A DNA stretch of 64,000 nt from Nevskia ramosa DSM 11499 (lineage in GTDB: Bacteria > Pseudomonadota > Gammaproteobacteria > Nevskiales > Nevskiaceae). The notes beneath the pieces were generated by a model. That model was not told where the DNA came from, ran no database searches, and worked only from the letters and a program-made list of their open reading frames with translations. The stretch covers positions 186,001 to 250,000 of the forward strand of contig NZ_ATVI01000010.1 in assembly GCF_000420645.1 (NCBI RefSeq). Direction: 5' to 3'. The position numbers and the translations under genes are program-made. This document shows positions 27,824-36,101 of this stretch, piece by piece. Position 1 is the stretch's first letter. Each line of letters begins with the position of its first letter.

Positions 27824-28875
27824 TCGGTACCGGACAGGATCAGCCGAGCGTCGTCGCGCGGATCGACCGTGGTCACCGAGCCGGCCTTGGCCAGCACCAC
27901 CTTGATCCGCTCGCGATAGACGCGCTGGAGCAGGCCGGGGTCGACGCCGTCGCGCATCGACTGGGCCAGCTGCTGCACGGCGGCGGTATCGCTCTGCGCC
28001 TTGGCCAGCCGCTCGGCGGCCGTCGCTTCGGAGCCCTGCAGCAGGCGATCGGCCGCCTGATTCGCCTGCTGCACGCTCCAGGCCGCGTCACTGCGTGCTT
28101 CGGCGACATTGCGCTCGGCCTGCTGGCTGGCGGTCAGCACGGCGTTGAAGGCGCCGACCGTGGCCGGTGGCAGCGAGGACTGCACGTCGACCCGCGCGAT
28201 CTCGATGCCGAGCCCGATGCCAGCCTGCTTGAGGCTCGCCAGCCGGGCATTGATGCTCTGCAGCAGCTCGCCGCGCAGCCGCTCGCGCTGTTCGGCCGCG
28301 GCGCTGTTGGCGCCATCGGCGACCAGCTCAGGCCGCGCGACCAGGATGGTGTCGAGATCGCGCGCGGCGCAGGCGGCGAGCGCAGTGCGGGTCACCAGAC
28401 GATCGAGGGCCGGCAGCAGATGCTCGCGTTGCAAGGCGTAATCGCGCGGCTCGGTGACCTTGTAGAACACCCGCAGATCCATCTGGACGATGCCGGCGTC
28501 GCCGGTCAGCAGATAGCCGGAGCCGGCGAGAGCATCGTTCAAGGGTGCGGCTTCGTCATCGTCCTCGGAGGACATCTCGGCAGCGCGCGCGGCGGCCGAG
28601 CGGGCCAGCCCGGTGACGCGATGCTCAAGCACGCTTTCCGCCGAGGGCAGCAGCAACACGCGCTCGAACGGCGGCGGCCAGGCCAGCAGCAGGCCGGCGT
28701 TCTGCACCCGGTCGAGCGTGCCCATGCGGACGACCAACGCCGCGTTCTGCGGGCCGACCTGGGCGATGTTCGAGGTCGCCCAGCGCAGCGCGACCAGGGC
28801 GGTCACCGCATACAAGGCGATGAACGCGAAGCGCCCGGCCTGCAGCCACGGGCTCGGACTGGGATCGCTGCTCAC
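27820..28875 (-). CDS. SPFH/band-7 protein, third in operon (HflK-like)
   Basis: A 351-residue membrane-anchored SPFH protein: one N-terminal helix (about 14-32), then a band-7 domain (V-G-P-Q-N-A-A-L-V-V-R-M-G-T-L-D-R-V, G-L-L-L-A-W-P-P-P-F), an acidic insert at about 100-115 (S-S-E-D-D-D-E-A-A), and Y-L-L-T-G-D-A-G-I-V-Q-M-D-L-R-V-F-Y-K-V. A long Ala/Gln-rich coiled coil follows (about 235-310). It is more divergent than its two neighbours and less easily called HflK or HflC. Overlaps of four bases with both neighbours indicate translational coupling. Confidence 0.85.
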   Translation of the reverse strand: MSSDPSPSPWLQAGRFAFIALYAVTALVALRWATSNIAQVGPQNAALVVRMGTLDRVQNAGLLLAWPPPFERVLLLPSAESVLEHRVTGLARSAAARAAEMSSEDDDEAAPLNDALAGSGYLLTGDAGIVQMDLRVFYKVTEPRDYALQREHLLPALDRLVTRTALAACAARDLDTILVARPELVADGANSAAAEQRERLRGELLQSINARLASLKQAGIGLGIEIARVDVQSSLPPATVGAFNAVLTASQQAERNVAEARSDAAWSVQQANQAADRLLQGSEATAAERLAKAQSDTAAVQQLAQSMRDGVDPGLLQRVYRERIKVVLAKAGSVTTVDPRDDARLILSGTE

Positions 28876-29810
28876 TTGGCCATGTCCGGCGGCCCGTCGA
28901 CCAGCGCGCGGAACGGCGCGGCATCGGTGCGCAGGATCAGCCGGGTGCCCGGATTGACCAGTGTTCCGAGCGTATCGAGCGAGCGCAGCAGCTTGTACAG
29001 CTGCGGCGCACCGGCGTAGGCGCGGCCGTAGATGCCGGCTGACTGCACGCGCGATTCGGCTTCGATCTGCGCCGCCTTGACCGTCGCATCGGCCTGGATG
29101 ATTCGCGCATCGCGCTCGGCGGCGGAGCGGATTTCGGCGGCCTGGCGCTTGCCGATTGCGGTGCGTTCGGTGGCGATGGTGTCGCGCTCGGCGCGCATGC
29201 GGTCAACGGTCGCCGCCAGGGTGACACTGGGCAAGGTCAGGCGTTCGATGCCGACCTGCACCACTTTCAGCCCGTAGGACTTGAGCAGCGATTGCTCGAT
29301 CTGCGCGCCGAGCCGGGCCTCGAAATCGGCGATCTGCACTTTCGAGGCATCGGTGTTGATCAGCTGCGACAGCTCGAAGCCGCTGGCCGTGGTCTCGAGT
29401 GCCGAGCCGACGAAAGTGCGGATCTGTCGCGCCGCTTCATCCGGCTGGTTCTGCACCGCGCGCATGAACCGCTGCACGCTGGCCGCATCAGGCTCGACCT
29501 GCCAGGCGACATAGGCCTGGATGATGATCCGCAGGCCATCACGGGTGCCGGCGTCCTGCAGGCCGCTGGAGGTGGTGCGCAGTCGCAAGTCGACCGGAAT
29601 CGCCGTCTCGAATGGTGCCGGCAGCCGCCAGGCCAGGCCCGGCGCCAGCAGCACGCGGGCCGGATTGCCGAAGCGGGTGACCACGGTCGCTTCGCCGGCC
29701 CGCACCTGCACCAGGCTCGCGGTGGCGACGGCGAAGGCGACCAGCACGGCGGCGATCAGCAGCCGGCGGCGCGGCAGTCGCGCGATGTCTGGGCGGTGAA
29801 GTTCGGTCAT
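28872..29810 (-). CDS. HflC-like SPFH protein
   Basis: A 312-residue protein close to HflC: N-terminal anchor (about 16-35), V-R-A-G-E-A-T-V-V-T-R-F-G at the start of the SPFH domain, G-L-A-W-R-L-P-A-P-F, then a charged Ala-rich coiled coil and the HflC-type tail I-Y-G-R-A-Y-A-G-A-P-Q-L-Y-K-L-L-R-S-L. HflKC complexes form large periplasm-facing cages around FtsH and tune its proteolysis. No hflX or hfq, the usual neighbours of hflKC, is nearby, so this is a paralogous set. Four-base overlaps on both sides. Confidence 0.9.
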   Translation of the reverse strand: MTELHRPDIARLPRRRLLIAAVLVAFAVATASLVQVRAGEATVVTRFGNPARVLLAPGLAWRLPAPFETAIPVDLRLRTTSSGLQDAGTRDGLRIIIQAYVAWQVEPDAASVQRFMRAVQNQPDEAARQIRTFVGSALETTASGFELSQLINTDASKVQIADFEARLGAQIEQSLLKSYGLKVVQVGIERLTLPSVTLAATVDRMRAERDTIATERTAIGKRQAAEIRSAAERDARIIQADATVKAAQIEAESRVQSAGIYGRAYAGAPQLYKLLRSLDTLGTLVNPGTRLILRTDAAPFRALVDGPPDMAK

Positions 29811-31732
29811 GGCGTCGCGGTGTCCGCTGGCGGCGCGTAACGCCGCAGGTCGAGGGTCGGTGCGGAAGCGCCGCTGCCGATGCGGTGATCGAGCAGCACC
29901 AGCTTCGCGTCCCTGAGGCCTGCGCTCAGTTGGCCGAGATACTGCTCGAGCACGAAGGCATTGCCGGCCGCCTGATAGGCGCTCTGTTCGGCGGCGAAGC
30001 GCAGTTGCGCGGCTTCGGCGGCGGACATCGTTTCGCGGGCGATGGCATTGGCCTTGTCGGTGGCGATCGAGGCTTGCAACTGGGCGTCGTTGATTTCTTC
30101 CGCGGCCCGGCCGCGCTCACGGGCGATCGCCGCCTGCGCCTTGATCAGTGAAGCCTGCACGCCGTGATAGGCGTTAGCCGCGCCGGACGGCGGATGAATC
30201 TGTTCGATCAAGGTCGCGAGGATTTCCACGCCACTGCCGAGCGCATCGAGATCGGCCTGCACGCGGCGGCCGACATCGCGGGCCAGCGCGTCGCGCTTTT
30301 CGCTGAGCACACCATCGAGCGTGCGCGAAGCGAAATCCTCGACCAGCACGCGGCCGGCGGTGTTGCGGATCAGGGTCGGCAGGTCGGCGCTGTTGTAGGT
30401 CGCCGCCATCGCCGCGTCGTCGCCGAGACCGATGCGGTAGATGAAGCGCACGTCCATGTTGATCACCTGGAAGCTTTGCTTGTCACCGGCGAGGCCGGCG
30501 ATCACCTGGCCGTTCTCGCTTTCGTGGGCGGCGTCCCAGAGGCGGTTCGCGGAGTCCGGCGCCAGGCCTTCGGCATCGCTGGTATCGGGCGCTTCGTCGT
30601 CTTCGATCACCGTGCTGATCGCGTGGATGCTGCCGTTCTCGACCGCGCGCAGCCGCCCGAACGGCCAAGGCAGGCCGGCATGCAGACCGGGGCCTAGCAC
30701 TTCCACCGGCTTGCCGAAGCGTTCGTAGATGCCGCGGCCGTCGATTGCGATTTCGCGGATGCCGGTCATCAGCCAGCCGACCAGCAGCACCGCGCCGAGC
30801 ACCGGCAGCAGCGCGCGGCGCATGTAGCCGAAGGCCCAGTTCTGGCGCAGGTCGATGCCGAAGCGCTGCTGCAACTCGTCCTGCAGATTGGCCAGTGGCC
30901 GCGGCGGCCATTGCAGCTGCCGGGCGAAGTAGCTGTCTGCAAGCGGGCTCGGTTCTTCACTCGCCGGCCGGCGAGTGAACAGTGACAGCAGCGCGCGCAG
31001 TGCGAATTCCGCCGCCACTGCGGCCGGCTGCAGGCCGGCCAGCACCGCGAGCCGTGCCGGCCAGAAGCTGTCGGCGCGGCTGAAGAACAGGCAGGCGGCG
31101 GCGAGGCTCAGAGTCAGCAGCGGCAGCCGGACCAGCCGCGCGAGGCGTGCCGCTTCCGGAGATTCCACAGTGGCGAGATTGGCGAACCAGCGCTCCAGCA
31201 CCAGCAGGCCGAAGACCATCAGCAGCAGCGCGCCGCCGGCGGCATAAGCGAACTGCCCGAGCACGAGGCCGGGCAGGGCAAGGTTCCAGGTGCGGATCAC
31301 CGTTGCCAGCGGCAGCAGTGCGAACAGCGCCAGCAGCGATGCTCGACCGCCATCGCTGCGCAGCAGCTGGATGAGCGCGCGGGCTGCGTTGCGCAGCGTC
31401 CACAGAACATGCCGATAACGCGGCGCATCGGCCGGAAGTTTGTCTGCGGTTGCTGGCGGCGGCTCGAGAGCCGCGGCACGCCAGCCAGCCACTGAACGTG
31501 CAGACAGCAAGCCCAGCGCCAGCAACCACAAGGAGGCGCCGACCGCCGCGCATAGCGGCGCCAGCAGCGAGCCTTGAACCGCCGGCCAGAACCAGGCGGC
31601 CAGCATCGCCGCGAGACCTGGCCCGCCTAGCCAGAACGCCTGGATCAGCAGCCTGCGCGCCTGTAGCGCAGCCAGCCGGAAGCGCGGCAGCGCCGTGAGG
31701 TCGAGTCCGTCGCTGTGCAGATCGACAGGCAT
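29807..31732 (-). CDS. HflK-like SPFH protein with extra N-terminal multi-spanning domain
   Basis: A 641-residue protein. Residues 1-260 contain about five or six hydrophobic segments not found in standard HflK (roughly 400 residues). Around 265-300 is a cytosolic stretch, then the HflK anchor helix (about 310-327) and SPFH domain (D-G-R-G-I-Y-E-R-F-G-K-P, G-P-G-L-H-A-G-L-P-W-P-F). A long coiled coil (A-R-E-R-G-R-A-A-E-E-I-N-D-A) and the tail D-A-K-L-V-L-L-D-H-R-I follow. First gene of the overlapping SPFH-ATPase operon; it starts 22 bases after the amidase stop. The extra membrane domain may recruit a partner such as the ATPase. Confidence 0.88.
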   Translation of the reverse strand: MPVDLHSDGLDLTALPRFRLAALQARRLLIQAFWLGGPGLAAMLAAWFWPAVQGSLLAPLCAAVGASLWLLALGLLSARSVAGWRAAALEPPPATADKLPADAPRYRHVLWTLRNAARALIQLLRSDGGRASLLALFALLPLATVIRTWNLALPGLVLGQFAYAAGGALLLMVFGLLVLERWFANLATVESPEAARLARLVRLPLLTLSLAAACLFFSRADSFWPARLAVLAGLQPAAVAAEFALRALLSLFTRRPASEEPSPLADSYFARQLQWPPRPLANLQDELQQRFGIDLRQNWAFGYMRRALLPVLGAVLLVGWLMTGIREIAIDGRGIYERFGKPVEVLGPGLHAGLPWPFGRLRAVENGSIHAISTVIEDDEAPDTSDAEGLAPDSANRLWDAAHESENGQVIAGLAGDKQSFQVINMDVRFIYRIGLGDDAAMAATYNSADLPTLIRNTAGRVLVEDFASRTLDGVLSEKRDALARDVGRRVQADLDALGSGVEILATLIEQIHPPSGAANAYHGVQASLIKAQAAIARERGRAAEEINDAQLQASIATDKANAIARETMSAAEAAQLRFAAEQSAYQAAGNAFVLEQYLGQLSAGLRDAKLVLLDHRIGSGASAPTLDLRRYAPPADTATP

Positions 31733-31754
31733 CGCCTGCTCGGTCGGGACTCGC

Positions 31755-33770
31755 TTACGGCTCGCCTTTCAACGGTCCGAATGCCGGCGGCGGCTTGCGG
31801 TGCTTGGTCGCGGCCTCGTAGGCCGCGGCGATGCGGATGATCAGGGGCTCGTCGAACGGCCTGCCGACGATGTCCATGGCCACCGGCAATACGGCTTTCA
31901 CGGGGCCGATCAGGCGCGTGTGATCGTCGCCGGCGAGCTTGCTTTCGCCGCCGCCCGCGCCGGTCTTCGGCCAGGCGTCGTCCGGCGTCTTCGGTGCACT
32001 CGGGTCGCGGATCAGGTCATAGACTTCGGTCGTGAAACCGGCCGGCACGCTGATCACCGGGAAGCCCTGGGCGCCGATGAAGCTCCAGACGCCGCCGCCA
32101 TTGCGGCCATTGATCGGCGGACCCTGCGGGGCGCCGAGCTTGGTCGGCGGCAGGTTGCTGGTTGGATAGACCAGCGCATCGAGCTGCTGCTCGGCCATGC
32201 ACTGCAGGATCACCTGCTGCAGCGAGAAGCGCAGCAGCAGCCGATTGCTCATGTCGAGTGCCTTGGCTTTCTGCACGTTCTCGCGGTTCTTCTTGCGATC
32301 CGGCCAGGTCGGGTCCTGATGGAAGCGGGCGTAGCTGATCAGGTCGGCATTGGTCTTGATCTTGGCGTCGCCGCGCTGGCGCAGGTAGAGATCGATGAAG
32401 TACTTGTTCTGGCCATCGCCCTCGGAAGTGCCGAAGTCGCGCAGGCTCAGCTTCTCGGACACCTTTGACGGATCCATCGCCAGATCGATCAGCTTCGCCG
32501 TGTGGTCCGCGCTCGGCTCGCCCTTGTCGTCGACCGGGAACACTTCGGGGAAGCGCTTCGTGTACAGCGCATTGCTGTCCTGTGGCGCGTACTTGCGGAT
32601 GCAGGCCGTGAACAGCTCGCCTTCCGGACCCGGATCGACGACGGTCGCGCCGAGCTTCTTCAGATCTTCCGCGCCTTGCGAGACCAGATCGATGGTCTGC
32701 TCGTCGGCCTTGGTAAATAGCTTTTTATTCATGTACTCGCGGACCACGCCGATGCGCAGGCCGGCCAGCGGCGTCGGCTTGGCGTAGCTGACGTAGGCGT
32801 CCTTCGGCATGCGGCCGATCGAGAATGCGGTGAGCTCGTCCTTCGGGTCGTAACCGGCGATCACGTCGAGCACGCGGGCGGCGTCTGCGACCGTGCGGCA
32901 GATCGGCCCGACTCTGGTGTTGATGCCGATCTGGACCATGCCCTTGCGGCTGACCAGTTCCTCGGTCGCGGCGATGCCGACCGAGCTGGCCGCACTGGCC
33001 GGGCCGCGGATCGACGAACCGGATTCCTCGGCGATCGAGCAGGTCACCAGGTTGGCGCCGACCGCCGAGCCAGAACCGGAGCTGGAGCCGCGCGGACTGC
33101 GCTCGGTGTCGTAGGCATTGCAGAAGGTGCCGCCGTAGGAGCTGCGCGGAATGCCCGAGGCGTACTCGCCGAGATTGCTCTTGGCGATGATGATCGCGCC
33201 GGCCGCGCGCAGGCGCTCGACGAAGGTGGAATCTTCCGGCGGCCGGTCGTTGGCGTAGTCGACATCGGCGCCGGAAGTGGTGCGCATGTCGAAGGTGTCG
33301 TACTGATCCTTGATCGCCATCACCACGCCGTGCAGCGGGCCGGCCAGCTGGCCGGTCCTGGCGAATGCGGCGTCCTGCGCGGCGGCCACTTCGAGCGCGT
33401 CCGGCATCTGCGGATCGCCGTCGGCCTTGTCGGTGAGGCTGCGCGCCTTGCGGGCATCGAAGCCCCATTGCTTCAGCGTCTTCGGCCGCAGGTTCAGGGT
33501 CACCAGTGCGTTCAGCTGGCCGGCATTGGGGATCGTCGTGATCGGCCCGAGAATGCCTTTCGGCTCCGCGACGCAGGTGCCGTTGTAGGCCTTGATGCGC
33601 TTCAGATACAGCTCGACGAGCCGGGTCGAGGTCAGTTCCTTGGCCAGGATCGCCTGCTGGATGTCGGGGATCGTCGCCTCCTCGAGATGAAACGGCGCTG
33701 CCTGCACAAAAGAGCTGGCAGACAGGAGGACCGCAGCAAGCAGGGCAGGGGTTTTCGGGCGACGTCTCAT
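31755..33770 (-). CDS. Exported amidase-signature family hydrolase
   Basis: A 671-residue enzyme with a signal peptide (residues 1-24, ending V-Q-A-A). The amidase-signature Ser-cisSer-Lys triad is visible: Lys154 in V-M-A-I-K-D, the Ser/Gly loop R-G-S-S-S-G-S-G-S-A at 227-236, and the nucleophile Ser253 in G-S-S-I-R. It is longer than the usual 450-550 residues, with inserts around 380-470. Hydrolysis of an amide or peptide-like substrate in the periplasm is likely, the substrate unknown. It lies directly upstream of the SPFH operon on the same strand and could be cotranscribed with it. Confidence 0.9.
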   Translation of the reverse strand: MRRRPKTPALLAAVLLSASSFVQAAPFHLEEATIPDIQQAILAKELTSTRLVELYLKRIKAYNGTCVAEPKGILGPITTIPNAGQLNALVTLNLRPKTLKQWGFDARKARSLTDKADGDPQMPDALEVAAAQDAAFARTGQLAGPLHGVVMAIKDQYDTFDMRTTSGADVDYANDRPPEDSTFVERLRAAGAIIIAKSNLGEYASGIPRSSYGGTFCNAYDTERSPRGSSSGSGSAVGANLVTCSIAEESGSSIRGPASAASSVGIAATEELVSRKGMVQIGINTRVGPICRTVADAARVLDVIAGYDPKDELTAFSIGRMPKDAYVSYAKPTPLAGLRIGVVREYMNKKLFTKADEQTIDLVSQGAEDLKKLGATVVDPGPEGELFTACIRKYAPQDSNALYTKRFPEVFPVDDKGEPSADHTAKLIDLAMDPSKVSEKLSLRDFGTSEGDGQNKYFIDLYLRQRGDAKIKTNADLISYARFHQDPTWPDRKKNRENVQKAKALDMSNRLLLRFSLQQVILQCMAEQQLDALVYPTSNLPPTKLGAPQGPPINGRNGGGVWSFIGAQGFPVISVPAGFTTEVYDLIRDPSAPKTPDDAWPKTGAGGGESKLAGDDHTRLIGPVKAVLPVAMDIVGRPFDEPLIIRIAAAYEAATKHRKPPPAFGPLKGEP

Positions 33771-33859
33771 GATTTTCTCGGACCGGCAGCGCCGGGTCGC
33801 GCTGTTCCTGTCCTAGAGACGCATGCCCGATGCGAACCCCTACCCGGGCGACGAGCTTG

Positions 33860-34519
33860 TCAGTCGATCTGGATCGCTTCGTGCGCCACGGCGCGCGCCA
33901 CCGCCGGGCGGGCGCGAACGCGATCCATCAGCGCTGCGTAGGTCGGGTAATCCTTGCGCATGTCGACGCCGCAGCGGTTGCCCCAGCGGTAATGAACGAG
34001 CAGAAAGGCGTCGACGGCGGTGAATGCATCGCCCATCGCCCAGGCCTTGCCGGCGAGCCGTTCCTCGATGTCGGCATAACCGATGCGGATCGCCGCCCGG
34101 CCGGCCTCGGCGATGCCTTCGATCGCCGCCTTGTCGGTGGAGGTGGTGAAGCGCTCCGGGCGGAACACGGTGCGGACGCCGGCCTGATGCATCGTCGTCG
34201 CCAGCCAGTTCATCCATTCCAGCGCCCGTACGAATTGCTCCGGGTCTTCCGGCAGCAGGCTGGGGCTCGGGTGGCGGCGAGCCAGATAGACAGCGATCGC
34301 CACCGATTCGGTCAGCACTCGTTCGCCCTGCTCGTCCTTGATCCCCAGCGCCGGCACCCGGCCGCGCGGATTGATGCCCAGATACTCAGGCTTGCGATTC
34401 GCGCCCTCGGCGATCACCACCCGCACCGGCTCGTAGGCGATGCCGAGTTCCTCGAGCACGATGTGCGGCGCCAGCGAGCAGGCACCGGGGGAGTGGAACA
34501 GGCGGTATTCAGGGGACAT
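33860..34519 (-). CDS. Glutathione S-transferase family protein
   Basis: A 219-residue beta-class-like GST. The N-terminal domain begins Y-R-L-F-H-S-P-G-A-C-S-L-A-P-H-I-V-L-E-E-L-G, the beta/GstA pattern with a Cys at the active-site position. It continues with G-R-V-P-A-L-G and L-T-E-S-V-A-I-A-V-Y-L-A, then a helical C-terminal domain with G-D-A-F-T-A-V-D-A-F-L. Probably conjugates glutathione to electrophiles; substrate unknown. It is 90 bases upstream of the amidase gene on the same strand. Confidence 0.9.
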   Translation of the reverse strand: MSPEYRLFHSPGACSLAPHIVLEELGIAYEPVRVVIAEGANRKPEYLGINPRGRVPALGIKDEQGERVLTESVAIAVYLARRHPSPSLLPEDPEQFVRALEWMNWLATTMHQAGVRTVFRPERFTTSTDKAAIEGIAEAGRAAIRIGYADIEERLAGKAWAMGDAFTAVDAFLLVHYRWGNRCGVDMRKDYPTYAALMDRVRARPAVARAVAHEAIQID

Positions 34520-34637
34520 CGGCAGCTCCGGGCGGGGTGGAAATCAGGGCTGCAAGCATGGGCGCAGCGCGGCGTTTCGTCATGTCCGGGCGTGCACGAT
34601 CGTCGCCGGGATCGCTCAGCCGGCATTCAGGGGCGCG

Positions 34638-34732
34638 GGTTATTGAGTCGGCATCACGACTTTTGAACGTGGTGCGCTCTTATCAGGTTGCACGCGCTTG
34701 CAGACGGACTGCATGATGCCGACTCAATAACC
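34638..34732. repeat. Hairpin element 1, 19 bp perfect stem
   Basis: The left arm 34638-34656 (GGTTATTGAGTCGGCATCA) and right arm 34714-34732 are perfect reverse complements around a 57-base interior. The interior holds a second small hairpin next to the right arm: TGCAG (34699-34703) and CTGCA (34709-34713). The element shares its GTTATTGA terminus with element 2. The long loop and lack of a T tract argue against a plain terminator. Confidence 0.75.
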
Positions 34733-34748
34733 GAAACATATTGATTTT

Positions 34749-34843
34749 GTTATTGATCCGGCTGCTGCCGCGCGTTTTCTAGCAGATTGCCCTCGACTCA
34801 ACCAGCGCATCAGCGTTGAATAGTAAGCAGCCGGATCAATAAC
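34749..34843. repeat. Hairpin element 2, 18 bp perfect stem
   Basis: The left arm 34749-34766 (GTTATTGATCCGGCTGCT) and right arm 34826-34843 are perfect reverse complements around a 59-base interior. Thirteen of 18 arm positions equal those of element 1; the five differing positions are all compensated on the opposite arm. An inner stem TCAAC (34798-34802) with GTTGA (34815-34819) is possible. It begins 16 bases after element 1 ends. Confidence 0.75.
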
Positions 34844-34877
34844 ATCCGGTTCCCCATTCACAGCACGAGCTCTAACC

Positions 34878-35399
34878 ATGCGCGCAGTCCGTACCCTGAT
34901 TCCGATGATGCTGCTGACGATGAGCGTCGGTGCCGTCCACGCCGACTGGAAGTCCGACTTGAAGAGCGCCGCCAAGCAGCAGGCCGGCGCCAAGGTCGAA
35001 CAGACTCTGGGCCTCGCCAATCCGGCCCCCGCCGGTGCCAGCGCCTATCTGATCAATCTGAAGAATGGCGATACCGTCTCCAGCCCGTTCCTGATCCAGT
35101 TCGGCCTGAAGGGTGCGGGCGTGTCGCCGGCTGGCCTGCAGAGCGTCGACACCGGTCACCACGTATTGCTGATCGACGGCCCGACGTTCGATGCAACCCT
35201 GGCGCTGCCGCTCGACAACGCCAGCATCAAGCATTTCGACAAGGGCGAAACCGAGACGATGCTGAGCTTGCCGGCCGGTACGCACACGATCCAGTTGCTG
35301 GTTGCGGACTGGAAGCAGCAGGCGTTCAATCCTTCGCTGCAGTCGGAGAAGATCACGATCACGGTGAAGGGTGGGGCTGCGGCGCCGGCCAAGAAGTAA
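34878..35399 (+). CDS. Exported DUF4399 domain protein
   Basis: A 173-residue protein with a signal peptide (residues 1-22, ending V-H-A-D) and a DUF4399 domain. The domain shows Y-L-I-N-L-K-N-G-D-T-V-S-S-P-F-L-I-Q-F-G-L-K-G near 55-80, H-H-V-L-L-I-D near 92-98, L-P-A-G-T-H-T-I-Q-L-L-V-A-D near 133-146 and S-E-K-I-T-I-T-V at the end. It is probably a small periplasmic beta-sandwich; function unknown. A hairpin terminator (35414-35445) lies just after the stop, shared with the convergent toxin gene. Confidence 0.85.
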   Translation: MRAVRTLIPMMLLTMSVGAVHADWKSDLKSAAKQQAGAKVEQTLGLANPAPAGASAYLINLKNGDTVSSPFLIQFGLKGAGVSPAGLQSVDTGHHVLLIDGPTFDATLALPLDNASIKHFDKGETETMLSLPAGTHTIQLLVADWKQQAFNPSLQSEKITITVKGGAAAPAKK

Positions 35400-35413
35400 G
35401 GCTATCGAAACGA

Positions 35414-35445
35414 GGTGGAGTAAGCGTCACACCGCGTACTCCACC
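35414..35445. terminator. Bidirectional hairpin terminator candidate
   Basis: GGTGGAGTA (35414-35422) pairs with TACTCCACC (35437-35445), with an inner GCG/CGC stem after an A/G mismatch. It lies between the convergent DUF4399 and vapC genes. No long T tract follows on either side, so termination strength is uncertain. Confidence 0.5.
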
Positions 35446-35463
35446 CTTCATCATCAAGACCGC

Positions 35464-35862
35464 TCAGGCGAGTCGTAGCCGCGGCTCAACTTTCGCCATC
35501 TTTTCGAAATCGCTGTCGTCGTGCAGCAACGTCAAGTCAAAATCGAGCGCGATCTGCGCGATAAGACAGTCGTTCGAGCTGCGGGGCGTAAAGCCTTTCC
35601 AGCGACAACGGGCATAGAGCGATGCTGCGGCGGCGTGCGTGTTGAAAGCGTGCTCCGGCGTCGCGATCCGATGTGGGGCGAACCAGGTGCGCATCCGCTG
35701 GAAGTGGATTTCGTCGCGCGCGCCCTGCAGCACTTCCTGGACGATCGTCCCGGTCACAAAGATTGCAATGTCGGAGTCGATCAGTGCGCGCAGACGCTTG
35801 CCCACGGCGCGCGGCTGACGGCTCCCAAACTCGATCCAGGCGGAGGTGTCAACCAGGAACAT
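35464..35862 (-). CDS. vapC: VapC-type PIN-domain toxin ribonuclease
   Basis: A 132-residue PIN-domain protein. Acidic active-site residues are visible: Asp5 in F-L-V-D-T-S-A-W-I-E, Glu43 in I-V-Q-E-V-L-Q-G, Asp98 in S-S-N-D-C-L-I-A and Asp116 in L-H-D-D-S-D-F. VapC toxins cleave RNA, often initiator tRNA or 23S rRNA, and are held inactive by VapB. The start codon overlaps the last base of the antitoxin stop. Together with 35862-36068 it forms a complete type II toxin-antitoxin module inserted between housekeeping genes. Confidence 0.93.
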   Translation of the reverse strand: MFLVDTSAWIEFGSRQPRAVGKRLRALIDSDIAIFVTGTIVQEVLQGARDEIHFQRMRTWFAPHRIATPEHAFNTHAAAASLYARCRWKGFTPRSSNDCLIAQIALDFDLTLLHDDSDFEKMAKVEPRLRLA

Positions 35863-36068
35863 CAGGGCGCTTGGCCAGCGCGCGCGGCCTTGTAGTCATA
35901 GGTCGGATCGATGCAGTCGGAGCCAAACATCTCGAGAATGCGCTTGCGCTCGCGAGATTCGACGTATTCCTTCAAGGCGAGGTTGACGACATCGCGTTTG
36001 GTCTTCGCCTGCGAGAGTTTCATGGCCTTCGAGACGAGCTTGTCGTCGAGAACGATGTTGGTGCGCAT
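35862..36068 (-). CDS. vapB: VapB-type antitoxin
   Basis: A 68-residue protein with an N-terminal ribbon-helix-helix-like DNA-binding part (M-R-T-N-I-V-L-D-D-K-L-V-S-K-A-M-K-L), the helix K-R-D-V-V-N-L-A-L-K-E-Y-V, and a flexible C terminus (D-P-T-Y-D-Y-K-A-A-R) that would fill the VapC active site. This matches the VapB family PF09957. The open frame extends upstream across the ilvD start region, but the family starts at the ATG 36068. The palindrome at 36102-36121 is its likely operator. Confidence 0.92.
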   Translation of the reverse strand: MRTNIVLDDKLVSKAMKLSQAKTKRDVVNLALKEYVESRERKRILEMFGSDCIDPTYDYKAARAGQAP

Positions 36069-36101
36069 GCCCGCGAACCTCCAGAAAGTATGCACATGAC
36101 T

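Larger units (their letters stand above)
34520..34877. other. 358-base intergenic region carrying twin hairpin elements
   Basis: This is the longest gene-free stretch of the window, between the GST gene (leftward) and the DUF4399 gene (rightward). It is clearly less GC-rich than its neighbours in its central part. It contains two long-stem inverted repeats (34638-34732 and 34749-34843) listed separately. The remaining flanks, 34520-34637 and 34844-34877, must hold the promoters of the divergent genes; no strong -35/-10 pair was identified. No reading frame here looks real. Confidence 0.7.

Noticed and set aside
34638-34843. Integron attC sites
   Set aside because: Size and symmetry fit, but the outer boxes RYYYAAC and GTTRRRY are absent (ends read GTTATTGA and TCAATAAC), and no integrase gene is present.
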